A stretch of DNA of 64,000 nt, from contig OY282560.1 of assembly GCA_958295665.1 (NCBI GenBank), positions 44,578,333-44,642,332 on the forward strand, written 5' to 3'. The DNA comes from Tipula vernalis. Lineage: Eukaryota; Arthropoda; Insecta; Diptera; Tipulidae. The first letter of the stretch is position 1. Every line of letters begins with the position of its first letter. The notes beneath the pieces are model-generated. The model was not told where the DNA came from and did not search any database. It worked only from the letters and a program-made list of their open reading frames with translations. The position numbers and the translations under genes were made by a program. Positions 20,561 through 31,626 of the stretch are shown here, one piece after another.

Positions 20561-21164
20561 GAGATTAGAACTATGAGCAGCGAAATAACGGCTAGTTCAA
20601 AAACGAACCAAAAGATGCCGCACCCTGAATTTAAATATTCTTACCACACGTACAATATACAAACTAGTTTATATCTTCCACCGTTACTCATCAACAAAGA
20701 AGCGAGCCCGAAACCGTTATAATTGATTTATTGATTTATTGAATTCTTTGGGTATTAGTTCATTATACGAAATAGAAGTTGAAAAAAATTGATTCATGCA
20801 ATTTGTATTTGATAATGAAGATGTATGTTTATCTTGGTTGAAATAAAATGCATCTTACCTTGTACATCAATTAAATTTTATATAGAAGTATCTCACGTAC
20901 ATCAATAGAAGTGACATATCTGAAGTGGACATGTTTTTCGCCTGCTATGCCAGCACATATTTTAACCGTTTCAGCGTTAATGATGGATAATTCAGTATAT
21001 CAGAAATTACAAGGATGTACTGCAAAATAAAATATCACCTGACAGGTGTTCTGAGTGGGAAATAGTATATGCAATTTGCGGAGCTGCATAGAAAGCCATT
21101 TGCTTATATTAAAATGGGTAAACCTAATAGAGAAACTAAAGCTTCAAAATCTAAATGTAAATAG
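20561..21164. other. AT-rich spacer
   Basis: No gene or repeat recognised. Confidence 0.4.
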
Positions 21165-21475
21165 TGTTAAAATTAGTACCCTCCCCCTCCTCCTTGTAGG
21201 TGGGGCGGGACGTAACTTTGAAACTAAAATAAGAACCGCTATTTTTTATTGCAGATTCGGATCCTACGGCTAAAAATACGTAGGATTTGACTGAGACATT
21301 TTTTTCGATTCATGATAGATGGAGCTGTAATTGACGATATTCAATTTTTTTCGATTTCTCCTACTGAGAACCTATGCAAACGATTCTGCAATACGTCTGC
21401 AATAAAAATACCACGGTTTCATTGTAAATATTCGAAGTTAGTCTTAAACAATTTGTATTTCTTAAATTTTCAACT
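21165..21475 (+). repeat. left long TIR
   Basis: About 310 bp, inverted partner at 22590-22900, with roughly 90 percent identity by eye until the last 40 bp. Confidence 0.85.
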
Positions 21476-21632
21476 ACTGCAAAATGGCTTCTTATTATCG
21501 TAACCCAGGAACATGCGGTTAAATCGGATTTCAAATTAATGAAATTGTTTTATTTTTTTTTTAAATACCGATTCAGTTCAGGTTAAAATACCGATTATTT
21601 CGAAAACAACAATACCACAACAACAATTAAGA

Positions 21633-22505
21633 ATGGTCTATTTAACTGTACAAGAGAAATTTAAAAGATTCTGGTTTATGGAGAAGCTGGCCGGAGTCTT
21701 GATAATGCTGTCACTCTCTAATTATAGGCGTGCGTCATTTCAGCGGACTGTCAAACAATTTATTACTGATGGAAGTGTTCAACCGAAAAAAAGACTCGTC
21801 CAGCAACAGTCACTAGAGAAAATAATGAAATTTATGGATTGGCTGCAGTAGCTCATAATACTCATATTAGTACACGGATTGTCCCAGACCAGTGTTTCAT
21901 GATCAAGTGTCCTTATACCAAGATCTTCATGACGCTGATTTCCAAAATCGGGTAACTTTTGTCAGGGGACACGTGAACAAATACAGCAAAACCCAAATTT
22001 TTTTCGTTACATATTGTTCTTCGACGAGTCGACTTTTACAAACAATGGAACGGCTTTGCCAAGTTGAACATCAGCGTCCTTGAACTGTCAATGTGTAGTG
22101 TGGAATAATTGGCAACATTGAAGGCAACTTGAATGGTCAAATGTACCGAGATATTTTGCAAAATGAACTGCCAACATTATTTGAAGACTTGAGCTTAGAA
22201 GTGCGACGGAATATGTGGTTTCAACATGATGGTTGTCCCGCACACTATTCGTTGGTAGCACGTGCAGTATTTGATCGTGATTTAAATGGTCGCTGGATCG
22301 GGAGAGAAGTTCCAGTAAATTGACCTGCAACATCACCAGATCTTTCTTCGCCAGATTCATTTTTATGGGGCTATATCAAAGACCAAGTTTACAAACAAAA
22401 ACCAACAACACGTGAGAATATGATTGAGTGAATCAGAAATGCTTATGCTGAAATTCAAGCAGACACACTTCTCAGTTGTGTACAGTCATTTGAAATGCGG
22501 ATTAA
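21633..22505 (+). pseudogene. DD41D-type transposase of the long-TIR element
   Basis: Frames in order: MVYLTVQEKFKRFWFMEKL and RRASFQRTVKQFITDGSVQP (N-terminal helix-turn-helix), DADFQNRVTFVRG, ILQNELPTLFEDL, then RRNMWFQHDGCPAHYS (second catalytic Asp), and after an in-frame stop at 22321-22323 SPDLSSPDSFLWGYIKDQVY (third Asp). Forty-one residue positions, counting the stop, separate the two Asps, which fits the DD41D group. The first catalytic Asp block falls in a frameshifted zone near 22010-22040 (TSRLLQTMERLCQVEHQ overlaps it in the wrong frame). Inactive. Confidence 0.75.
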
Positions 22506-22589
22506 TATGTGAGTACTTAATTTAATTTAAAGATGATGAGGCGAGGAGATTCATGTAAATCAAGCACCCTTTTCCCAATTATTCGAAAT

Positions 22590-22900
22590 TTGCAAAATGA
22601 ATAAATTTGTTGACGACCAATTTCGAGTATTTACAATGAAACCGTGGTATTTTTATTGCAGACGTATTGCAGAATCGTTTACGTAGGTTCACAGTAGGAG
22701 AAATCGAAAAAAATTGAATATCGTCAATTACAGCGCCATCTACTCGTATCATGAATCGAAAAAAATGTTTCAGTAAAATCCTACGTATTTTTAGCCGTAG
22801 AATCCGAATCTGCAATAAAAAATAGCGGTTCTTATTTTAGTTTCAAAGTTACGTCCCGCCCCACCTACAAGGAGAAGGGGGGAGGGTACTAATGTTAACA
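22590..22900 (-). repeat. right long TIR
   Basis: Inverted partner of 21165-21475. The minus-strand frame 22579-22815 and the plus-strand frame 21312-21503 are mirror translations of the same repeat and are not genes. Confidence 0.85.
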
Positions 22901-25325
22901 TCTCTACCATTTTTTTCGTAGAGTGCTTATTTTCCGAGATATTTGAGTGTATAAGGTTAAAAAAAACACTCGGTATTAAGGCTGGGGGCTGGCAACTAGA
23001 ATCTTCCTTGTTTTAAGGAAAATCCCAGCAAAACGTTGAGCTTCGACACAACAGAAAAGTAAGAGATAACCTGGACAAAAATAAATTTATCGCATAGCTT
23101 CAACAACATAATCCATTTCGTAATCGGGCTGATGATCTCATTAGTTGGCCGAGAAACCTAATATCACCTATGATAACGTTCTCGAGAAAGGTAAAATCCG
23201 GCTGAAAATTCGCTGAAAATACAAAATTATTCCTATTGCAGCTCAGGTTCACATAGAATTGGTTGCGTTTCAAAAGTCCGGTAGGATTGTAGTCATATTT
23301 TAAATATATAACAGAAATTCACATCTGTGATATAATCGAAATTCATGATTTCTCCGCATGAATCAAACAAATAATTCTACCGAAGAGCATTGTGATGGTA
23401 ACAATGGTATAGGTAGCTCCCATAAGAACAATGAAATATGCTGTTTCTAAGTTATCATATTCATTAGGTTGGTACAATAAACACAACTTTATTTATCTGG
23501 GTGCACATGGAATTTATTCACAAAACACTAAACCTTTTACGGTAAAAACTTTTAAATAGGTAATTCAAGTTAAGTTTTTTTTTTTGGTATTGTCAAAAAT
23601 ACCCTTCCATCTACTAAAAATATTAAAACATTCAGGGAATGTTTTTGTAAAATAAGCTTTTCAATCTACCACGTTTCATATTTCAATATTTTTCATTTTT
23701 TTTTTCTATTTCAGTAAAGTATTTATTAATTCACGTGAGCTCTAACTTAACATCATGGAACGGCTTTCTGAAAACTTATATTGAAACAAAAAAAATTTAC
23801 AATGAAGTAATAATATGAAATCAAATCGAAACAATCATTTACCTGAACTTCTGTGGAAGTCATAGAAACCGTAAGTACATATTTTACAATAATAATTGAA
23901 CTGCATAAAGCGAGCAATACAAAATATTCTGGATTTGTATGCAAAAATATTGTACATACAAATAATAATGGGAATAGCACAACTGGGTTGTTTTTTTTTT
24001 TTGTTTGTTCGTATTCGAAAGTGGCTAAATAACAATAACCCAGAACATATAATAACAATCCATAACAATAAAAATCAAAAATGGTTTTATTTTTAACAAC
24101 AAAAATATAAGCTTTTTGTTGTTAACAACAACAACAACAAAAAAAAAGCTGAATATCGATTCGAAATGTTTTGTATTAAAAACCTATAAATATGTATATT
24201 TTTGTATGCTTGTTCATTTCCAATTTTCCAATTTCCCAAATTTTTTTTTTTTTTATTTAGTATTTATTAAAAGTGGGCTGCAAATGAAAATTGCAAAACC
24301 ATCAAATACGAGTGGATTGTAACAATAAAACAAAATATATTCAGTCTGCGGTTAATTTAAACATAGGCACTTTCCAAATATGTTTCAACTTGTTTTTTTT
24401 TTTTAGATAAACCATATATAGGATGTACATAGTCTGCATTGATTATTTTTGATAACCTTTGGTTAAAATTGCATGTTATTAACACATTTAGAACTACGGA
24501 AACTAGAAAAAAATTGGAAGGGAAGAGAACGAATAACTCACTGAATAAATGATATTTTCCGTACCTTCCAAACGATTTGTACCTTTTCAGCCAGCTTAGG
24601 ATTTTTAGGTTCTAAAAAATCAAAAATATGTTCCTAAAACATGTAACTAATATTGCAAAATTTGTGATAAAATCATATTTTGAAAGAAAACCAAAATTAG
24701 GCCTTATCTTAAGAGGATTTCAATTCACTCATTAACAAAAACAGTTAGTTTTTGGCTATAAAGTTGGATAAACTAGCGCTTCATATTCTTTTATACATCG
24801 TGCTGATACTATATAATTCTATTGTTTTATTGCAATCATGTTTCAATTGTTTACTAATTGCGAATATCAAACTTACACTTCACGAATCATTTTAAAATAA
24901 AAGCTGAAATTGAACTGTAAATTTTAATTTTGTATTTTAAGTTTCACTCAAAATTATAACTCAATTCCTACTTCAAGTTTGTCAAATCGAGTTTGGAACT
25001 TAGCCTGCTTGTATTCAAAATTTTGATTAATTGATTGATTTCAATCTATGATCAAGGATTAAGCAAGTGTATTATAAATGCGAATACCACACCACTATAC
25101 CCATGTTACAACACGACACCATAACTCTCCCTCACCAAGGAAATATGTACCATCAAGCTCAGCTATTCATGAAGCCAAACATAGCAATATTCACCCCGTA
25201 AAGAAAGGCGCCACATCGATAACCACATAAGTCTAATAGTGTGATATCCGCCCCTGGCCAGGCAGCTATCGTACACCCTTTTACATATGGTATAACAAAA
25301 TCGAGGAACGGGAAAGGAATGTTAG
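22901..25325. other. AT-rich spacer without genes
   Basis: At 23464 a TTAGGTTGGTACAATAAAC resembles the tip of a mariner inverted repeat, but no partner is nearby. Frames at 23753-24096 on both strands are low-complexity shadows. Homopolymer runs at 23578, 23992, 24240 and 24390. Nothing else seen. Confidence 0.4.
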
Positions 25326-25385
25326 TGAGGGTAGACTCGGCCCGGTTACAGACACCTAATAAAGCCGATAGTTAGTGTTTTATGA
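25326..25385. repeat. dispersed repeat, copy 1
   Basis: GTTAGTGAGG, then CGG, ACACCTAATAAAG and CCGATAGTTAGT in that order match GTTAGTAAGG, CGG, ACACCTAAGAAG and TCGATAGTTAGT at 53735-53790. The origin is unknown. Confidence 0.55.
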
Positions 25386-25690
25386 CAGCACAATGACAAC
25401 ACAATTAAAATATTAATAATAAAACGTTGGAACCTGATCGATCTGAAATAATATCTTAAAATAGAATTTATATTTATATAATACTCCAAACTTCCGACTA
25501 ACAAAATTGATGATAAAATATATTTCGATGTTCTTCTGAAACCAAAAAACCAAATTAGTTATTTATTTATACTCTCACTTAGTCCAACCGCTCTATAATT
25601 TCAAATATTTCAGTATTAGCTTTCAACAATTAAGAGAAATATTAAAACAGCAATAAATATAATATAATCTAAATTCAAATGTAAAGATGT

Positions 25691-25748
25691 AAAAATGTGG
25701 AACGCTTCACGATTTTGCGTGTCATCCTGGCGCAGGGCCATGCTAATA

Positions 25749-25779
<31 letters not shown>

Positions 25780-25796
25780 TCTGCCGAAGCAAGAAC
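25691..25796 (-). ncRNA. U6: U6 snRNA-like gene (possibly a pseudogene)
   Basis: The minus strand reads GTTCTTGCTTCGGCAGAAC (5' stem-loop), ATATACTAAAATTGGAACG, ATACAGAGAATATTAGCATG with the ACAGAGA box and AGC triad, then GCGTTCCACATTTTT. The length, 106 nt, is one shorter than I expect for an insect U6. Compared with the U6 I remember, there is a G-to-T change after ACAGAGA, one C missing from the CCCC run, and a C for A in GCGCAAGG. The T run is only five long. The upstream region is AT-rich but I cannot see a clear PSE or TATA pair. A decayed or processed copy is as likely as a working gene. Confidence 0.8.
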
Positions 25797-25959
25797 AATT
25801 CAACATCTAAATTAAACGACAGCAAATTAATTACTAACTATATAACCTGAAAATCAAGATACATAAAAATTGTAATCCTAAATTATGAATTTTAAACAAT
25901 AAATGTCTTTTTTTAAACTAAAATTCTAAAAGCAAAAACCAAAATCTGAAACCCTAAAA

Positions 25960-26460
25960 AATGTATTTACTAATTCCAGGAATACCACTAAAATCAAAAT
26001 TAAATAATTAATTGTTTATTACTTCATTCTGCTTAAATACTAATAGTTCAACCTTTCCATACTAAATAAAAGTTAATAAATCAATCAATAAATGAACGAT
26101 AATTAAATAAAAAGCCGCGCCCGATTTCTCCGCTCTAAAAGTCCAATAATAAACAATTAAACTAATGAACAATAATAGGTAAACAATGAAGCCGCGCCCG
26201 GTTTCCCATCTGCACATTTCACTGCATCCAATCCATTCTTAATTATCAATTTAATTGTAACACAAAAATTTAATGCAATTACTTATTTTTTTAAAAATTT
26301 AAAATTCAAATTTAAATTATCTAATTCCTGAAACCATATAAGTGCAATTCCAGATTTACAACTTAATTAGTTAATACCAGACACACCTCTAAAATCAAAT
26401 CAAATTGATAGTTAATTAATTGCTTACTAATTAGTCTATTCCGCTTAAATTCCACTGCAC
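25960..26460. repeat. imperfect direct duplication of about 400-bp spacing
   Basis: The text around 25965-26045 (CTAATTCCAGGAATACCAC, CTAAAATCAAA, CATTCTGCTTAAATAC) recurs in variant form at 26365-26450. GCCGCGCCCGGTTTC or a one-base variant occurs twice, at 26114 and 26191. Confidence 0.5.
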
Positions 26461-26487
26461 AATAATTAAAAATAATCAAGAACACAA

Positions 26488-29385
26488 TAAAAGTTTAATA
26501 AAAGTTTAATAAAAGATTAACAAAAGTTTAAAAAAAGTTTAACAAAAGTTTAAAAAAAGTTTAATAAAAGTTTAACAAAAATTTAACAAAAGTTTAACAA
26601 AAGTTTAACAAAAAATTAATAAATTTAATAAAAGTTTAACAAAAGTTTAATAAAAGTTGAATAAAAGTTTAAAAGTTTAAAAGTTTAAAAGTTTAAAAGT
26701 TTAAAAGTTCAAAAGTTTAAAAGTTTAAAAGTTTAAAAGTCTAAAAGTTTAAAAGTCCAAAAGTCCAAAAGTTTCAAAGTTTAAAAGTTCAACAGCCAAA
26801 AGTCTAAAAGTTTAAAAGTTTAAAAGTGTAAAAGTGTAAAAGAACGAATACATAGAGCGGCGTCAAACTAGCAGTTTGTATTTTTTGAGGCGATGAATGA
26901 AATTTATACTTATTGTTGTTGTTTTTAAAGTAAATGCTTGGAAACCTCTAATTTTAGCTGAATATAACCCACTCCAAATGGGCATATGAGAAAGACAATT
27001 TAAAAAAAAATCTCGAAGTCTAAAATCATAAAGACGAAGAGAAGCTAAGTCAGGTGTAGAACGCCGTTTATGTGTTTGGGGTATAAAAGTGTAAAAGTTT
27101 AAAAGTCTAAAATTCCAAAATCTAAAAGTTTAGAAGTCTAAAAGTTTAAAAGTTTAAAAGTTTAAAAGTTTAAAAGTTTAAAAGTTTAAAAGTTTAAAAG
27201 TTTAAAAGTTTAAAAGTTTAAAAGTTTAAAAGTTTAAAAGTTTAAAAGTTTAAAAGTTTAAAAGTTTAAAAGTTTAAAAGTTTAAAAGTTTTAAAGTTTA
27301 AAAGTTTAAAAGTTTAAAAGTTTAAAAGTTTAAAAGTTTAAAAGTTTAAAAGTTTAAAAGTTTAAAAGTTTTAAAGTTTAAAAGTTTAAAAGTTTAAAAG
27401 TTTTAAAGTTTAAAAGTTTAAAAGTTTAAAAGTTTAAAAGTTTAAAAGTTTAAAAGTTTAAAAGTTTAAAAGTTTAAAAGTTTAAAAGTTTAAAAGTTTA
27501 AAAGTTTAAAAGTTTAAAAGTTTAAAAGTTTAAAAGTTTAAAAGTTTAAAAGTTTAAAAGTTTAAAAGTTTAAAAGTTTAAAAGTTTAAAAGTTTAAAAG
27601 TTTAAAAGTTTAAAAGTTTAAAAGTTTAAAAGTTTAAAAGTTTAAAAGTTTAAAAGTTTAAAAGTTTAAAAGTTTAAAAGTTTAAAAGTTTAAAAGTTTA
27701 AAAGTTTAAAAGTTTAAAAGTTTAAAAGTTTAAAAGTTTAAAAGTTTAAAAGTTTAAAAGTTTAAAAGTTTAAAAGTTTAAAAGTTTAAAAGTTTAAAAG
27801 TTTAAAAGTTTAAAAGTTTAAAAGTTTAAAAGTTTAAAAGTTTAAAAGTTTAAAAGTTTAAAAGTTTAAAAGTTTAAAAGTTTAAAAGTTTAAAAGTTTA
27901 AAAGTTTAAAAGTTTAAAAGTTTAAAAGTTTAAAAGTTTAAAAGTTTAAAAGTTTAAAAGTTTAAAAGTTTAAAAGTTTAAAAGTTTAAAAGTTTAAAAG
28001 TTTAAAAGTTTAAAAGTTTAAAAGTTTAAAAGTTTAAAAGTTTAAAAGTTTAAAAGTTTAAAAGTTTAAAAGTTTAAAAGTTTAAAAGTTTAAAAGTTTA
28101 AAAGTTTAAAAGTTTAAAAGTTTAAAAGTTTAAAAGTTTAAAAGTTTAAAAGTTTAAAAGTTTAAAAGTTTAAAAGTTTAAAAGTTTAAAAGTTTAAAAG
28201 TTTAAAAGTTTAAAAGTTTAAAAGTTTAAAAGTTTAAAAGTTTAAAAGTTTAAAAGTTTAAAAGTTTAAAAGTTTAAAAGTTTAAAAGTTTAAAAGTTTA
28301 AAAGTTTAAAATTTTAAAAGTCTAAAAGTTTAAAAGTTTAACACTTTAAAAGTTTATAAGTTTAAAAGTTTAACAGTTTAAAAGTTTAAAAGTTCAAAAG
28401 TTTAAAGGTTTAAAAGTTTAAAAGTTTAAAAGTTTAAAAGTTTAATAGTTTTAAGGTTTAAAAGTTTAAAGTTTAAGAATTTAAAATTTTAAAAGTTTGA
28501 AAGTTTAAAAATTTAAAAGTTTAAAAGTCTAAAAGTCCAAAAGTTCAAAATTTAAAAGTTTAAAAGTTTAATAAAAGTTTAACAAAAGTTTAATGAAAGT
28601 TGAATAAAAGTTTAAAAGTTTAAAGGTTTAAAAGTTCAAAAGTTCAAAAGTTCAAAAGTTCAAAAGTTTAAAGGTTTAAAAGTTTAAAAGTTTAAAAGTT
28701 TAATAGTTTTAAGGTTTAAAAGTTTAAAGTTTAAAAGTTTAAAATTTTAAAAGTTTGAAAGTTTAAAAATTTAAAAGTTTAAAAGTCTAAAAGTCCAAAA
28801 GTTCAAAATTTAAAAGTTTAAAAGTTTAAAAGTTTAATAAAAGTTTAACAAAAGTTTAATGAAAGTTGAATAAAAGTTTAAAAGTTTAAAGGTTTAAAAG
28901 TTTAAAAGTTCAAAAGTTCAAAAGTTCAAAAGTTCAAAAGTTCAAAAGTTCAAAAGTTTAAAAGTTTAAAAGTCTAAAATTCCAAAATTCAAAAGTTAGA
29001 AATTTAAAAGTTCAAAAGTCTAAAAGTTTAAAAGTTCAAAATTTAAAAGTTTAAAAATTTAATAAAAGTTTAACAAAAGTTCAATAGAAGTTAAACAAAA
29101 GTTTAATAAAAGTTTAACAAAAGTTTAATAAAAGAACAAAAGTTTAATAAAAATTTAGCAAACGTTTAACAAAAGTTTAACAAAAGTTTAAAAAAAGTTG
29201 AATAAAAATTTAACAAAAGTTTGACAAAAGTTTAACCCGAGTTTAATAAAAGTTTCATTAAAGTATATTTAAAAGTTTGAAAGTTCAAAAGTTCAAAAGT
29301 CTAAAAGTTTAAAAGTTTAAAAGTTCAAAATTCAAAAGCCCAAAAGTCTAAAAGTTCAAAAGTTCAAAAGTTTAAAACTGTCCAG
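26488..29385. repeat. (AAAAGTTT)n octamer array, about 2.9 kb
   Basis: A homogeneous core at about 27138-28308 holds roughly 146 copies of AAAAGTTT with only a few TTTTAAAG-type variants. The flanks (26488-26830 and 28310-29385) are degenerate, with units such as AATAAAAGTTTAAC and CAAAAGTT. Within the right flank a 258-bp segment is tandemly duplicated (starts 28443 and 28701). A unique island sits at 26850-27073. No coding potential. Confidence 0.95.
26850..27073. mobile_element. putative MITE inside the octamer array
   Basis: A 224-bp island of unique, more GC-balanced sequence is flanked on both sides by AAAAGTGTAAAAG array text. Its ends form short inverted repeats: ACATAGAGCGGCGT at the left and, inverted, ACATAAACGGCGT at the right. 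No target duplication can be told apart from the array. Confidence 0.45.
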
Positions 29386-29397
29386 AGCGTAAGTAAA

Positions 29398-29640
29398 TTA
29401 CTTAGTTAAAAAACCCTAATCCCTACGAATCGTTTAAAGTTCTACAAAATTTTTTTTTTTTTTTTTTTTTTTGAAATCACAACCCTCAAGGATCAATATC
29501 GGCCATTGCCAACAATGATGACAAAGGTTTCGCTAGCATATAGAATAGGCTTCTATTACTTAATTAAAAGCCCTAATCCATATGAATCGTTAATTTAATA
29601 AAAGTTCTACAAAAGTACCCTCTTTGAAATCACACTTCAA
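29398..29640. repeat. tandem duplication, about 155-bp period
   Basis: ATTACTTAGTTAAAAAACCC, then CGAATCGTTT, AGTTCTACAAAA and TTTGAAATCACA recur as ATTACTTAATTAAAAGCCC and so on at 29553-29630. The first copy contains a run of 23 T at 29451. Confidence 0.6.
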
Positions 29641-29859
29641 CTTTAGAACGCCATATACCGTTTTTTAATGAACACTCAAAAAATAAATCAATTAAAATTA
29701 CTTTAATATCGAACGAACACGAACTTGTAATATATTTTGATTTGTTGTAATTTAGCTAGAGCTTGATTTTTTAAAATCACGGTCGCCCATTTTAGTCGAC
29801 AAACACTTTAATTAGTGTACTAGAATAGTTAGTGCGAAGTGTGAAGGCAATCCGCATAT

Positions 29860-30310
29860 TAGGATTGGCGCAAAAAGCGCCTAAGTTTAAAACCTAATTT
29901 ATTTAAAACATAATCGCCCTGTGAAACATAAAGTGCCGGAAATAAATTCTTATGGGGTCAATCTGTTCGTTGTGATTGGCACTATAGGCCCATATATGTT
30001 GGGCCTAATTTAGTCCAATGAACATTTTAGTGTGTCGGAAATAAAACCTTATTAAATCAACTTATCCGCACTACAAATAACAAGATTTCTACGTTAATCT
30101 GTAATTTGTGATTGGCGCTATAGGCACTTATGCGTATGGCCTATTTTAGCTGACGCAGATTTTAGTTAATGGCTTTCAAGAACCGTTTTTCCTTGAAATT
30201 AAATCAGAATAATGTCGAATATCTGTGATCCAGATTTTAAATTTAATCCGTATATTGATATTGGCACTAAAGACGCCTAAGTTTATGGCCGGTTTTTGAA
30301 TAGCTTAATT
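29860..30310. repeat. diverged tandem repeat, four copies
   Basis: A GATTGGCRCTATAGGC-like core followed by CATATGTTGGGCCTAATTTAG or variants occurs at about 29862, 29974, 30110 and 30259, so units are 112-149 bp. The GGC/GCC blocks within a unit are partly self-complementary. Confidence 0.6.
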
Positions 30311-30410
30311 AAATTTGTGTTGCTACACGTTCTGTGAAAACCTTCATATCGATATTCCATGGGCGTTAATTTACTCCATCAAGTGTGAGTGGTTATGAAA
30401 GCTTATATTT

Positions 30411-31626
30411 AAGTTAGGTTAGGTTAGGGTGGCTATCCTCATATCACATACAATTTTCTTGGCTCTACTCACTGAACCATCCAGAGCTTACAATGGAACG
30501 TTGAATACACCTGATGCCTATCCCATTGAAATCCGTCAGGTCACTGAGGAGAGGAGCTCTTAAAAATGCCCATATGCTTAACGCTTGACGGAGACAAATG
30601 CAGAGTAGATGGAGTACATCTTCGCAGTTTCTAATCATTAGAGGAGACTCCTATAGGCGCCGCGCATGCTCACCGATGAGACAGTGTCCAGTAATAACCC
30701 CACGACCAGACTAATATAGCAACGCTGAAGTGTTAACAGCTGTCTAGTTCTTGCTTGATCCAGTCTTGGCCAAATCTGCCGAGTTCGATACCTTCCTAGC
30801 TTCTTCCTGAAGCAAGAGTTTGCATGTAGCGAGCGGAATTTCAACATTTAACTTTCTTGCTAAAGTGGGGCATTAAGTGGATGTTGGAATGATCTGCCAT
30901 CTCGTTAAGAGATGAGAGACAGCTCTGGGCTCCCCTTGACGTAAGGAAATAAGCTCGTATCGTTTTAATAGCGGCCTGACTGTCCGTAAAAAATGCGAAT
31001 ATCCCTTACAGATACTACATTATATCTCAACCAATCCACAGGCTCAATTACCGCAATTAATTCAGCCTGAAAAATGCTGCAATAGTCAGGGAGATGAAAT
31101 GAGAAGTTCACATTTAGTTTCTCGCGGAAAAGCCTACCATCCATTTTTGAAATTTCCCCGAATAAGTTCAAAACTTCAGCGTTCAACATCTCTTCATTCA
31201 GCCAGTCCTCTCTGGAGGGAATATCAGTACGAAACCGTTCCTCAAAAGAAGGTATAGTCTAATCATGTAATCGCTGGTATCAGGGATATCTCTGTTACAT
31301 AAAATAGATGAGTGTCTTGTATTACTACAGGTCTACATAGAAATGGATTTGAGCCTTATGGCTGTACTCGCGGCCATTTGAGTGCCCAGAATATCTAGTG
31401 GTATGAGATGAAAAAGAACCTCCAATGCCTGAGTGGGTGTACTCCTGAGTGCACCACTAATACATAAGGTGGAAGTTCTCTGAATTTTCATCAGGAACTT
31501 TTCGTTAGACATACTGTTTACGGCTGGCCACCAAACAACATTCCCATATAAAAGTATGGGGCTTATCACCGAAGTATCGAGCCAGTACACGATATGGGAT
31601 TCAACGCACATAATCAAATGTAACAC
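30411..31626 (-). mobile_element. LINE 3' end (LOA/R1-like non-LTR retrotransposon), 5'-truncated
   Basis: Read leftward: ISPILLYGNVVWWPAVNSMS and SGALRSTPTQALEVLFHLIP (31560-31370) form the C-terminal part of the RT thumb region. RNase H text follows: SKMDGRLFREKLNV, HLPDYCSIFQAELIAVIEPV and IRIFYGQSGRY (31150-30970). Then comes FGQDWIKQELD (WPRLD-like) and a cysteine-poor tail to about 30640. Many stops. The element ends in a 3' UTR whose last bases are AACCTAACCTAACTT (on +, AAGTTAGGTTAGGTTAGGG at 30411), the simple tail seen in fly LINEs of this type. Confidence 0.75.

Larger units (their letters stand above)
21165..22900 (+). mobile_element. Tc1/mariner-type transposon with long terminal inverted repeats
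   Basis: Left TIR 21165-21475 and right TIR about 22590-22900 are near-perfect inverted copies over roughly 300 bp. They start TGTTAAAATTAGTACCC and TGTTAACATTAGTACCC and include GTAGGTGGGGCGGG and TTCGATTCATGAT. Between them lies a + strand transposase of the DD41D-type group, broken by stops and frameshifts. Long TIRs of this kind occur in some Tc1/mariner lineages. A clean TA duplication is not evident at both sides, so exact ends may be off by a few bases. Confidence 0.85.

Noticed and set aside
23753..24058. 101-aa hydrophobic minus-strand frame
   Set aside because: AT-rich low-complexity translation overlapped by an equally long frame; no signal of a real protein.
26488..29385. Octamer array as a CRISPR-like array
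   Set aside because: Units are directly adjacent 8-mers with no spacers, in an insect genome.
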